A program made the translations under genes and the position numbers. Below the pieces are notes generated by a model. That model had not been told where the DNA came from. It saw nothing but the letters and a program-made list of their open reading frames with translations, and did not search any database. 10,574 nt of DNA, taken from assembly GCA_017937735.1 (NCBI GenBank), contig JAGBCZ010000012.1, positions 1 through 10,574 on the forward strand. The letters are read 5' to 3'. Shown here one piece after another: positions 1 through 5,548 of the stretch (positions are counted from its first letter, which is position 1; every line of letters begins with the position of its first letter). Origin of the DNA: Alphaproteobacteria bacterium. GTDB lineage: Bacteria; Pseudomonadota; Alphaproteobacteria; Rs-D84.

Positions 1-22
1 AAAAAGGGGGCAACCTGCCCCC
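1..22 (-). terminator. Rho-independent terminator closing the secreted-protein block
   Basis: Read on the minus strand, a 7-bp stem (GGGGGCA at 6-12 with TGCCCCC at 16-22, 3-base loop) is followed directly by five T's (A1-A5 on the plus strand). This is a textbook intrinsic terminator for minus-strand transcription coming from the small secreted gene that ends at 131. The window edge may cut a longer T tract. Confidence 0.8.
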
Positions 23-107
23 CCCGCGGCGCCAAACCTTGTTTGCCGCCGCGGGCGCATTTCGGCCTGACGCTGTCAGGCAACCCATAACAAAAACTCC
101 GTTTTTG
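23..107. repeat. Cluster of three adjacent hairpins in the 3' region of the first gene
   Basis: Three inverted repeats lie back to back. Positions 23-55 form a GC-rich hairpin (CCCGCGGC at 23-30 with GCCGCGGG at 48-55, continuing inward with one mismatch to a 3-base loop at 38-40). Positions 65-81 form GCCTGAC / GTCAGGC around a GCT loop. Positions 91-107 form CAAAAAC / GTTTTTG around TCC. With the terminator at 1-22 they make a four-hairpin 3' untranslated region for the minus-strand gene. The GC content of 23-55 is well above the neighbouring DNA. It could be a REP-like element or an mRNA-stabilising 3' end; the sequence alone does not decide. Confidence 0.6.
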
Positions 108-130
108 CCATGGGACCCATCACCGGCACA

Positions 131-622
131 TCATTTGCCGACCGACCCGAACAACCCGGACCGCAAAGCGGCGTTATAATGGGCGTGGATACCGCAGTCG
201 TTAGCACAAGCGGACGCACAACGCGAAGCGGAACTCGAGTAGTGGAACACCCAACGCGAAGACGCAGGGTGTGTCATTTTACACCAGCAATAGCCCCTAT
301 CATTACCATCAGGGTCCTGGCCGGTGCGACCCGCCAAGGCTTCGTCCTGGGGCAACATGTTGCCATCTGAATTGGTGTATGACCCCTGTCCCCCACTTGG
401 TTTGCCGCCTTCGGCGGCGGACAGGCATGTTGACAGTCCATATATACGACCATAACTGAATATCGCCCACCATGTGGCCTCTGCCGCGTTATTACCGTTG
501 CTGGTACCTTTTACGTTGGAATCCAGCGGTATTACAATTGTATCATTACGTGCGCACATTTCTGTCGCAAATGCAGGCACACACATCAATATGCACAGGA
601 CACATAATATTTTCTTTATCAT
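131..622 (-). CDS. Small secreted Cys-rich protein with CWCKM motif, paralog A
   Basis: A 163-residue exported protein of unknown function. Residues 1-19 form a signal peptide (MIKK followed by a Leu/Cys/Met-rich core, likely cut after AFA). The mature part opens with an E-M-C segment and has a VKGTS stretch (37-41), an aromatic WWAIFSYG segment (51-58), the CWCKM motif at 112-116, and a cysteine cluster (C135, C139, C143) near the end. The ATG at 622 is preceded by a strong purine-rich ribosome site (AAAGGAAGGAAAG, plus positions 623-635). The protein at 817-1347 is a clear paralog: same length class, signal peptide, E-x-C opening, CWCKM and C-terminal Cys pattern. Several cysteines in an exported protein suggest disulfide bonds. 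Residues 66-80 are encoded by a nested palindrome (385-425) that the paralog lacks. No enzymatic motif was recognised. Confidence 0.85.
   Translation of the reverse strand: MIKKILCVLCILMCVPAFATEMCARNDTIVIPLDSNVKGTSNGNNAAEATWWAIFSYGRIYGLSTCLSAAEGGKPSGGQGSYTNSDGNMLPQDEALAGRTGQDPDGNDRGYCWCKMTHPASSRWVFHYSSSASRCASACANDCGIHAHYNAALRSGLFGSVGK
385..425. repeat. Nested palindrome inside the coding region of paralog A
   Basis: Outer arms CCTGTC (385-390) and GACAGG (420-425) enclose a second hairpin, GCCGCC-TTC-GGCGGC. The stretch encodes residues 66-80, a low-complexity segment containing GGKPSGG, in a gene whose paralog has an unrelated sequence at this place. A TTTGCCGCC word is shared with the GC-rich hairpin at 23-55. 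The arrangement resembles palindromic elements inserted in frame into genes, as described for Rickettsia, but identity with that family is not claimed. Confidence 0.45.
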
Positions 623-665
623 CTTTCCTTCCTTTGTTTTTTATTTTTTTTAGTGGGAGTGGCGG

Positions 666-761
666 TATGCCAACACTTTCACTTCTTTTGGCTCGTTTCA
701 CTCGCACTGCTTGGTCCCTATTCCTGCCTGCGCAGGAATGACAAAGTTTTTGTTCCTTTTT
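666..761. repeat. Dispersed 96-bp palindromic repeat, copy 1
   Basis: This 96-bp block recurs at 3084-3179 with only four base differences. It contains the hairpin ATTCCTGC-CTGC-GCAGGAAT (720-739), flanked by a TGACA end and a GTCCCT end. It sits in the 194-bp gap between the two secreted paralogs and has no T tract suited to termination. Two of the four differences from copy 2 are a compensating pair inside the stem (T725-A734 here, C3143-G3152 there). It is noncoding dispersed repeat DNA. It also falls inside short spurious reading frames, which should not be annotated. Confidence 0.85.
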
Positions 762-816
762 CCGACCCGCACCACAATGGGAGCAGGATATTTCGGTCAT
801 AACTTTCCACTTACAC

Positions 817-1347
817 TTACCATATCGCATCGAATATCGCAGATCGCATCAGGCGACCATTTGACATTTCGCTGTTATTCGCAAAGCCGTCTGCACAATA
901 TCTGGTGCATCCAGATGCACATGCATCTGCGGTATCATACGCCTTTAACCATACCCACCATGACGTTACAGGACCGTCCATCTTGCACCAACAATTCGTG
1001 CCAACGTCATTGGTTGCCGCACGTAAAAACGTGTTCGCATCCCCAGGTTCGGTCGCCCCCGCATTATTTGACGACCCGTCAATCGCACTTTTTACCGCAA
1101 TGTCGTTACAGGTCGTGCTGCCTGTGATTTCACTGACCGATACGGTGTGCGTGTTCGCAAACAGGTCATATCCAAATTCAACCGCCCAACGTAATGATTC
1201 TGTGTCAACGTCTGTGACGGTGCCGTTTACATTTTTCTGTAACACAATCATGTTCAGTGTTTTGCGCTTGCATATCTCGTTCGTGTCGGCACTGTATGCC
1301 GGTAACAAAATCATCATTACTGTAAAAAAAGATAATATTCGTTTCAT
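817..1347 (-). CDS. Small secreted Cys-rich protein with CWCKM motif, paralog B
   Basis: A 176-residue exported protein of unknown function, paralogous to the product of 131-622. Residues 1-20 form a signal peptide (MKRILSFF core, likely cut after YSA). The mature protein opens D-T-N-E-I-C, has VNGT at 40-43, an aromatic RWAVEFGYDLF segment (53-63), CWCKM at 119-123, then WWVW and a cysteine cluster (C143, C147, C151). The ATG at 1347 has a strong ribosome site (AAGGGGGAAAC, plus about 1351-1360). The gene starts 20 bases after the stop of the upstream repeat protein (stop at 1368), so the two are very likely co-transcribed. The conserved Cys pattern suggests a small disulfide-stabilised secreted or surface domain. 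The C-terminal third is better conserved than the middle. Confidence 0.85.
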   Translation of the reverse strand: MKRILSFFTVMMILLPAYSADTNEICKRKTLNMIVLQKNVNGTVTDVDTESLRWAVEFGYDLFANTHTVSVSEITGSTTCNDIAVKSAIDGSSNNAGATEPGDANTFLRAATNDVGTNCWCKMDGPVTSWWVWLKAYDTADACASGCTRYCADGFANNSEMSNGRLMRSAIFDAIW

Positions 1348-1367
1348 TGGTTTCCCCCTTGGTTCCC

Positions 1368-2435
1368 TTAATCAATTCCATGGTATGTTGTATTGTTATA
1401 TTTAATGTGTATCGTATCTGATAAAACAGACGGTATTAAATTCATGTAACATGTCTGGCCAGATTCACCATCAGACGGTATCGCCACGTTCAATGACGGT
1501 GTGGTCGTTGGATTCGAATATAATGGTATGCTGTTTGTGATGTTATCTTTCTTGTAATATACACGTTTGCGTTTGCCGCCAATTTCACAATAACTGTCCG
1601 CACATACCCCAGAATTTGTGTACACGCCACTGTCGCACAATACGCCACAGGTCGGATTTTGTTGCAGCATACCAGAATCAGATGTATCGATGTCCTTGCA
1701 ATCTGCGGTGACGACAAATTTCGCACTGGTGGTTGTACACGCCCCAACGTCTGGGTGGGTAAATGCATCTTCGGTGGCAACCGCAATTTGATAATATTCA
1801 CTGGAATTTACACTGCATGGTGTGCCACGCATGTCAGATGCCGTCTGTAATGGCGCACCAACAGATACCAATATCCCATTATACAGCGGATGTAAATAAT
1901 CTGAATATTCATACACACCATACGTTCCCAAACATACGTTGTCTTGGACAAACAGCGACATGTATGATGCACCGTGCGTAACTGTTTGATGAAAATTTTC
2001 GGGACACAGACCAACCGCTTCTTCGTCTGTCTTTTTATAACACTTGTTATTCAATCGATAATATCCGTATCCACACATCGGTGGCCCAAATGTGCGCAGT
2101 GTACCACCACTGGCCATTGTTGCCAATAATTCGTCATCGTATGCGTATAATGTATGCGTGCCTAAACAAATCAATTCAGAATATTCTTGGTACATAAACG
2201 TTGTCGAATCCAGTGCAATTCGATATGTGGTCTGGCCGTTTATTGATGGGCATTTTTCTGCCTGTTCGTTAACAGAAACACAATTATTCCCGTATCGATA
2301 CATGCCATATCCGCACAGCGGGACCTTGACCGCACTGAACGTGGCAGCATTTGCACCGGCACACACATACACACCAAATAAAAAGACCCACATTCCCCGC
2401 ATAATCAAATACGCCTGCTTAATTCCCTTTGTCAT
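1368..2435 (-). CDS. Secreted Cys-repeat protein of unknown function
   Basis: A 355-residue exported protein, first gene of a likely operon with paralog B 20 bases downstream. The ATG at 2435 gives MTKGIKQ and a plausible signal sequence ending near ANAA. The ATG at 2402 (MRGMWVFLFG) is an equally possible start, and neither has a clear Shine-Dalgarno site. The mature part holds two tandem repeats of about 80 residues: CGYGMYRYGNNC starting at Cys41 and CGYGYYRLNNKC starting at Cys121, each followed by a C-P pair and, 47-49 residues after the first Cys, a CLGT motif and a Tyr-rich stretch. The last 75 residues form a distinct Thr/Ser/Asn-rich domain ending YNNTTYHGID. A Cys- and Tyr-rich exported repeat architecture suggests a surface or periplasmic protein. 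No catalytic motif is recognised. Confidence 0.8.
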   Translation of the reverse strand: MTKGIKQAYLIMRGMWVFLFGVYVCAGANAATFSAVKVPLCGYGMYRYGNNCVSVNEQAEKCPSINGQTTYRIALDSTTFMYQEYSELICLGTHTLYAYDDELLATMASGGTLRTFGPPMCGYGYYRLNNKCYKKTDEEAVGLCPENFHQTVTHGASYMSLFVQDNVCLGTYGVYEYSDYLHPLYNGILVSVGAPLQTASDMRGTPCSVNSSEYYQIAVATEDAFTHPDVGACTTTSAKFVVTADCKDIDTSDSGMLQQNPTCGVLCDSGVYTNSGVCADSYCEIGGKRKRVYYKKDNITNSIPLYSNPTTTPSLNVAIPSDGESGQTCYMNLIPSVLSDTIHIKYNNTTYHGID

Positions 2436-2565
2436 AATGGTGGGATGCGGACAGCACACAAGAGCTTCTTTTTTCTTCGACAGTTTCAAGGTGGTTGTCG
2501 GAAAAACAAACAAAAAACAATTCCTTGCGTACTGTCACACCCCATAAAACAAAACCGCCAAACAG

Positions 2566-2769
2566 AAATGACGGTCGGGGTGTTAGAAAAATCAACAGAT
2601 TAGTGACCCCGTTGCTTTCAATATATCACAACGGCACCCCGACCATGCGCAAGGTGGGGCAAAAACAGCGGTGCAAATGCACCGAAACACTTCGGATTAC
2701 GATGCGTTCGCACCGAATCTGTTGGGCTTTTCTAAGGCCCGAACCGACATCCCTGTCAGTTCTGTCTGT
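2566..2769 (-). ncRNA. Candidate structured leader or antisense-type RNA
   Basis: No convincing gene occupies this stretch, but it is rich in inverted repeats and lies downstream of a good minus-strand promoter (2770-2798). A perfect 10-bp helix joins 2573-2582 to 2635-2644. Inside it, helices 2609-2614/2629-2634 and 2590-2593/2598-2601 complete a three-way junction. Further 5' in the transcript are hairpins at 2669-2684 (CGGTGC-AAAT-GCACCG on the plus strand) and about 2724-2740, plus a pairing 2682-2686/2691-2695 that competes with the first. A 17-codon frame, ATG at 2750 to TAA at 2697, could be a leader peptide but its ribosome site abuts the ATG. RNA and downstream gene (2435) point the same way, so it could be a long 5' leader. 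The closing helix loosely recalls phage C4-type immunity RNAs. No intrinsic terminator follows it. Nothing recognisable was seen in 2436-2565. Confidence 0.4.
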
Positions 2770-2798
2770 ATTTTATTGAAAATTATAATTCTTTTCAA
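2770..2798 (-). promoter_or_regulatory. Promoter upstream of the structured region, within a 10-bp inverted repeat
   Basis: On the minus strand, TTGAAA (plus 2793-2798) and TAAAAT (plus 2770-2775) are separated by exactly 17 bases, giving a good sigma-70-type promoter that fires toward the structured region and the secreted repeat gene. The promoter sits in a perfect inverted repeat, TTATTGAAAA (2773-2782) and TTTTCAATAA (2792-2801), which could be an operator for a dimeric repressor. Confidence 0.55.
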
Positions 2799-2910
2799 TA
2801 AGAAAATCTTGGACAAGTGGGTAGTGTTGGCATGAACATAGCACAAATTATTCCACCACTTACCCCCCCTTGTCATTCCGCAGCTGGACTGCGTAACCCA
2901 GGTCATTTTT

Positions 2911-2987
2911 CCTTTGTGTGCGCGCAAGGCACACATATATACCTGGATCCTGTGGTCAAGCCACAGGATGACATAAGAAGAATAAAA
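2911..2987. repeat. 77-bp repeat with CCTGTGG/CCACAGG hairpin, copy A
   Basis: This 77-bp block is matched by 3173-3249 with about five differences. It contains the palindrome CCTGTGG-TCAAG-CCACAGG (2949-2967) followed by ATGACATAAGAAGAATAAAA. On the complementary strand the core reads TGTCATCCTGTGGC..., the same edge as the neighbouring palindromes. Elements of this general form are widespread intergenic repeats in Alphaproteobacteria and other bacteria. Confidence 0.8.
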
Positions 2988-2999
2988 CCCGCCCCCCCT

Positions 3000-3027
3000 T
3001 GTCATTCCTGCGTAGGCAGGAATAGGG
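3000..3027. repeat. Partial, inverted third copy of the ATTCCTGC palindrome
   Basis: TGTCATTCC and the stem ATTCCTGC (3004-3011), loop GTAG, GCAGGAAT (3016-3023), then AGGG match the reverse complement of the core of the 96-bp repeats at 666-761 and 3084-3179. Similarity stops just after AATAGGG, so only the hairpin core is present here. Confidence 0.7.
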
Positions 3028-3083
3028 TCTTTAAAAATTTTTTTAGTGTGAGTGGTTAGTGTTAGTGGTGGAATTATTTTTAT

Positions 3084-3179
3084 TATGCCAACACTTACAC
3101 TTTTTTTGGCTCGTTTCACTCGCACTGCTTGGTCCCTATTCCCGCCTGCGCGGGAATGACAAAGTTTTTGTTCCTTTTT
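3084..3179. repeat. Dispersed 96-bp palindromic repeat, copy 2
   Basis: Same length and orientation as copy 1 (666-761), with four differences. The hairpin is ATTCCCGC-CTGC-GCGGGAAT (3138-3157). The stem carries C-G where copy 1 and the partial copy carry T-A, so pairing is preserved. The right end runs into the second 77-bp repeat through the shared TTCCTTTTT. Confidence 0.85.
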
Positions 3180-3249
3180 GTGTGTGCAAGGCACATATAT
3201 ATACCTGGGTCCTGTGGTCAAGCCACAGGATGACATAAGAAGAATAAAA
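3173..3249. repeat. 77-bp repeat with CCTGTGG/CCACAGG hairpin, copy B
   Basis: Second copy of the block at 2911-2987, same length and orientation, with the palindrome at 3211-3229. It ends exactly at the A tract that forms the T tail of the minus-strand terminator 3244-3270, so repeat and terminator share a boundary. Confidence 0.8.
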
Positions 3250-3270
3250 AAATCCCCCGAACGGGGGATT
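3244..3270 (-). terminator. Rho-independent terminator after the DsbA-like gene
   Basis: Stem AATCCCCC (3251-3258) pairs with GGGGGATT (3263-3270) around a 4-base loop. On the minus strand the stem is followed by a run of T's (A3246-A3250 and the stem base). It lies 18 bases past the stop of the DsbA-like gene at 3289. Confidence 0.85.
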
Positions 3271-3288
3271 TGTCTGACAGTAATATAA

Positions 3289-4113
3289 TTATTTATCCAA
3301 TGCTGCCTTAATCTGGCTGGCTGGGATTGCACCTGGGAACGCTTCTTCATTGATAATCAAGAATGGTGTTCCAGAAATTTCAAATACTTGTGCCAAGTCA
3401 CGAACATTTGCCAATTCACGTGCAACAACTTCACCGTTCATATCTTGTTTCAGTTGTTTTGTATCCAAACCTGCTTCTTCTGCAAATTTCATGATATTCT
3501 TTTCGATTGCAGCAGCCAATTTTGCCTGGTCATCTGATTTGTCTTGTGGACGATATTCACGTGTCATAATCATATCAACCAATTTCGCAGCCTTGTCGTT
3601 GCCTTGCAATTTTGCAGCAATCATCGCACGTGCTGGGGCGTCACTCATTACGCCATGGATTGAAAAGTTCTTGATAACAACACGAACGTCATCACGTTCT
3701 GCCAAAACACGGTCCAATTCACCGTGTACACGGCGGCAATAACCACAAGATGCAGCAGTCCATACATAAATTGTGTTTTCTGCCGATTCGTTACCCAATA
3801 CTGGGGCATCTGCAATCATTTCGTCTGCGTGTTCACGAACGTATTTGCGAACCATTTTATTTTTTTCTGCCTGCTGTTGTGCCTGCATACCTTCAACCAT
3901 TTCTTGGATGATTGCTGGATTTACATCTGTCAGATAGTATGGAACGAACAAGCGGCAAACACTGCCTGCGACCAACAACAACGCAACAACATTAATTGCT
4001 TTCTTCAGATAAATCGACATTGCAGATGGTTTTTTTGCATCCTGCTTTACCAGTTTGCCATTGAACACGTACAATGCGATACCCAATATCAGTACCAAAA
4101 TTGTCCAAGTCAT
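3289..4113 (-). CDS. Membrane-anchored DsbA-family thiol-disulfide oxidoreductase
   Basis: A 274-residue thioredoxin-fold protein of the DsbA/DsbG-like family, acting on disulfides of exported proteins on the periplasmic side. The N-terminus has two hydrophobic segments (about 3-17 and 40-60) that should anchor it. A charged, coiled-coil-like linker (about 68-100) follows. The redox motif CGYC is at 123-126 after a YVWTAASCGYC strand. The conserved cis-proline is in the SGTPFLI segment (P250). The helical insert of the DsbA fold lies between. The ATG at 4113 has an excellent ribosome site (AAAGGAG, plus 4120-4126). The gene is 72 bases downstream of recO and likely has its own promoter. Two N-terminal membrane segments instead of a cleaved signal is the main departure from classical DsbA. 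Oxidase versus isomerase activity cannot be told from the sequence. The window also encodes several Cys-rich exported proteins that are possible substrates. Confidence 0.9.
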   Translation of the reverse strand: MTWTILVLILGIALYVFNGKLVKQDAKKPSAMSIYLKKAINVVALLLVAGSVCRLFVPYYLTDVNPAIIQEMVEGMQAQQQAEKNKMVRKYVREHADEMIADAPVLGNESAENTIYVWTAASCGYCRRVHGELDRVLAERDDVRVVIKNFSIHGVMSDAPARAMIAAKLQGNDKAAKLVDMIMTREYRPQDKSDDQAKLAAAIEKNIMKFAEEAGLDTKQLKQDMNGEVVARELANVRDLAQVFEISGTPFLIINEEAFPGAIPASQIKAALDK

Positions 4114-4142
4114 ATTTTTCTCCTTTTCTGTTGAACAACCCT

Positions 4143-4170
4143 ACAATAGCAAATTTTCAAAAAATGGCAA
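4143..4170 (-). promoter_or_regulatory. Putative promoter of the DsbA-like gene
   Basis: On the minus strand, TTGCCA (plus 4165-4170) and TATTGT (plus 4143-4148) are 16 bases apart in the recO-dsbA gap. The likely start point leaves a leader of about 25 bases carrying the AAAGGAG ribosome site. Confidence 0.5.
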
Positions 4171-4185
4171 GGAATAAATATGCGA

Positions 4186-4830
4186 CTATTTTAATAATTT
4201 ACGCATCAATGGAATCTGCGTTCCTTGTTGCGCACAAACGCTTTCCAAGAATCGCAAGGTCACCTGTGTAGTAACAGGTAATTTATATAATTTTGACAAA
4301 TATGGTTGCGCACATTCGCAGCACACAGCCCGCCCCGTCCGTGGCGATAAATATTCCAACGATTCGCATCCCCCACACCCAGAACATTTGGATAAATCAA
4401 GCGCATACCCCAGTTCACGCAACAACAGAATTTCCCACTGTAAATACGCACCATCTTCATTGTCTGCCAAATGATTTAACAATCTTAACGTATTATCGTA
4501 TAAATCAACATACGCCTCGCGTTCTGGCAATAATGTATTCAACAAATCAAACGCAGAATTCATAAACATTAACGCATTTGAATTTAATAATATTTTTGCG
4601 CCTATATTTTTTTCTGAATCCCAGTGGAATACACCTAACTGTGAATCCAGCCGTGCGTTCCATGCGGCAACACCAACCTGACCAATTAAGGGGATATTCT
4701 TTTTGGCGACATTTGCGCCACGCAACATACCCACCAATATCCCATTGTCACGTGTAAAAATCCGTGCAATCGCATCCCGTTCGTTAAACGGTTTTAGTGC
4801 AATTAAAATCCCATCTGATTCCAATTTCAT
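4186..4830 (-). CDS. recO: DNA repair protein RecO
   Basis: RecO, which helps load RecA onto SSB-coated single-stranded DNA in the RecFOR recombinational repair pathway. The 214-residue product opens MKLESDGILIALKPFNE, matching the family's N-terminal OB-fold (D-G-I/V-x-L pattern, then IARIFTRDNG). The C-terminal half carries the zinc-type cysteines C149-x2-C152 and C170-x2-C173 (CSGC ... CCEC), seen in many RecO proteins. It is somewhat short for the family (usually about 230-260). The ATG at 4830 is chosen by family alignment. In-frame upstream codons reach 4938 but would run through the rpsD terminator. There is no Shine-Dalgarno site before 4830, and a TATAAT (plus 4838-4843) sits almost on the start codon, so a leaderless message or read-through from rpsD is possible. 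Confidence 0.9.
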   Translation of the reverse strand: MKLESDGILIALKPFNERDAIARIFTRDNGILVGMLRGANVAKKNIPLIGQVGVAAWNARLDSQLGVFHWDSEKNIGAKILLNSNALMFMNSAFDLLNTLLPEREAYVDLYDNTLRLLNHLADNEDGAYLQWEILLLRELGYALDLSKCSGCGGCESLEYLSPRTGRAVCCECAQPYLSKLYKLPVTTQVTLRFLESVCAQQGTQIPLMRKLLK

Positions 4831-4866
4831 ACCATATATTATATACAGTAAAACAAATAAAGACAT

Positions 4867-4891
4867 AAAAAAATCCCCCAAACGGGGGATT
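4867..4891 (-). terminator. Rho-independent terminator after rpsD
   Basis: Stem AATCCCCC (4872-4879) with GGGGGATT (4884-4891), 4-base loop, and a T tract on the minus strand (A4867-A4873). It lies 24 bases past the rpsD stop and is almost identical in sequence to the terminator after the DsbA-like gene (3244-3270). Confidence 0.85.
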
Positions 4892-4915
4892 GTATCTGTT
4901 GCATTCTGCCCAGTA

Positions 4916-5548
4916 TTAACGAGAATAAAATTCAACAACTAATTCTGGGAACATCTGTACAGGATATGGTACATCTTCGAATGCAGGAACACGTACAAAT
5001 GTTGCTGTAAAGTTTGCACTGTCAACAGAAACATAGTCTGCAAAATTGCGTTCTGCAGATTCCAATGCCAAAACAACCAATGGCATCTGTTTTGCTTTTT
5101 CGCTGACTGTGATAACATCACCAGGTTTGACCTGATATGACGCAACCTTAACACGTTTACCATTAACATTGATATGACCATGGCTGATTAACTGACGTGA
5201 AGAGAATACAGTTGGTGCCAATTTTGCACGATAAACAACTGCATCCAAACGGCGTTCCAACAAACCAATTAAGTTTTCTGGTGTGTCGCCCTTCATATTA
5301 ACAGCTTCCAGATAATATTTGCGGAATTTCTTTTCGCCAATATTACCATAATAACCCTTTAATGTCTGCTTTGCGCGCATCTGTTTTGCGTAATCAGAAG
5401 AATTACCACCACGAGATGTTGGACCATGCTGACCAGGTTTATATTTGCGTTTGTTAAATGGAGATTTCGCCTGACCCCACAGATTGACGCCCAGGCTACG
5501 TCCGATTTTTAATTTGCGTGTGCTACGCTTTGCACCAGCTCTTGCCAT
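4916..5548 (-). CDS. rpsD: 30S ribosomal protein S4
   Basis: Ribosomal protein uS4, which binds 16S rRNA early in 30S assembly. The 210-residue product has the bacterial N-terminal domain ([11 protein letters not shown], then KYKPGQHGP at 35-43), the S4 RNA-binding domain (about 99-150, with [15 protein letters not shown] and [16 protein letters not shown]), and the [16 protein letters not shown] ending typical of Alphaproteobacteria. It lacks the N-terminal zinc-finger cysteines (C-minus form). The ATG at 5548 (MARAG) is preceded by AAAGGAAA (plus 5555-5562). The in-frame extension to 5632 has no homology value. It is monocistronic, with a promoter at 5663-5691 and a terminator at 4867-4891. 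The leader of roughly 110 bases could carry S4 autoregulation. Confidence 0.98.
   Translation of the reverse strand: MARAGAKRSTRKLKIGRSLGVNLWGQAKSPFNKRKYKPGQHGPTSRGGNSSDYAKQMRAKQTLKGYYGNIGEKKFRKYYLEAVNMKGDTPENLIGLLERRLDAVVYRAKLAPTVFSSRQLISHGHINVNGKRVKVASYQVKPGDVITVSEKAKQMPLVVLALESAERNFADYVSVDSANFTATFVRVPAFEDVPYPVQMFPELVVEFYSR

Larger units (their letters stand above)
2822..3095. repeat. Inverted-repeat-bounded composite of palindromic elements
   Basis: The ends match in inverted orientation. AGTGTTGGCAT at 2823-2833 matches the complement at 3085-3095, and the 16-base segment ending ATTCCACCACT near 2846-2861 matches the complement near 3063-3078 with one mismatch. Between them lie three different hairpin elements, each with a TGTCATTCC or TGTCATCC edge: 2871-2900 (CGCAG-CTGGA-CTGCG), 2949-2967 on the opposite strand, and 3000-3027. 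A run of seven C's followed by TTGTCATTCC occurs twice (2863-2879 and 2992-3008). It looks like a MITE-like nest built by repeated insertion. No transposase gene is present. Confidence 0.55.

Noticed and set aside
546..830. Open frame of 94 codons on the minus strand between the paralogs
   Set aside because: It consists mostly of the 96-bp repeat and overlaps the real starts and stops of both flanking genes.
905..1405. Open frame of 166 codons on the plus strand
   Set aside because: It lies antisense to paralog B, which has a signal peptide, strong ribosome site and a paralog. The plus-strand frame has none of these.
2566..2769. tmRNA, RNase P RNA or SRP RNA
   Set aside because: I looked for the tRNA-like ends and tag frame, RNase P core words and the SRP GGAAGCAGCC-type loop on both strands and found none.
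2863..3229. Possible CRISPR array
   Set aside because: Repeats are palindromes of different types and orientations, with irregular spacing and no uniform spacers or cas genes.
2697..3350. Open frame of 217 codons on the minus strand through the repeat cluster
   Set aside because: It translates palindromic repeats and the dsbA terminator and has no ribosome site. Recurrent peptide fragments such as AVRVKRAK simply reflect the repeated DNA.
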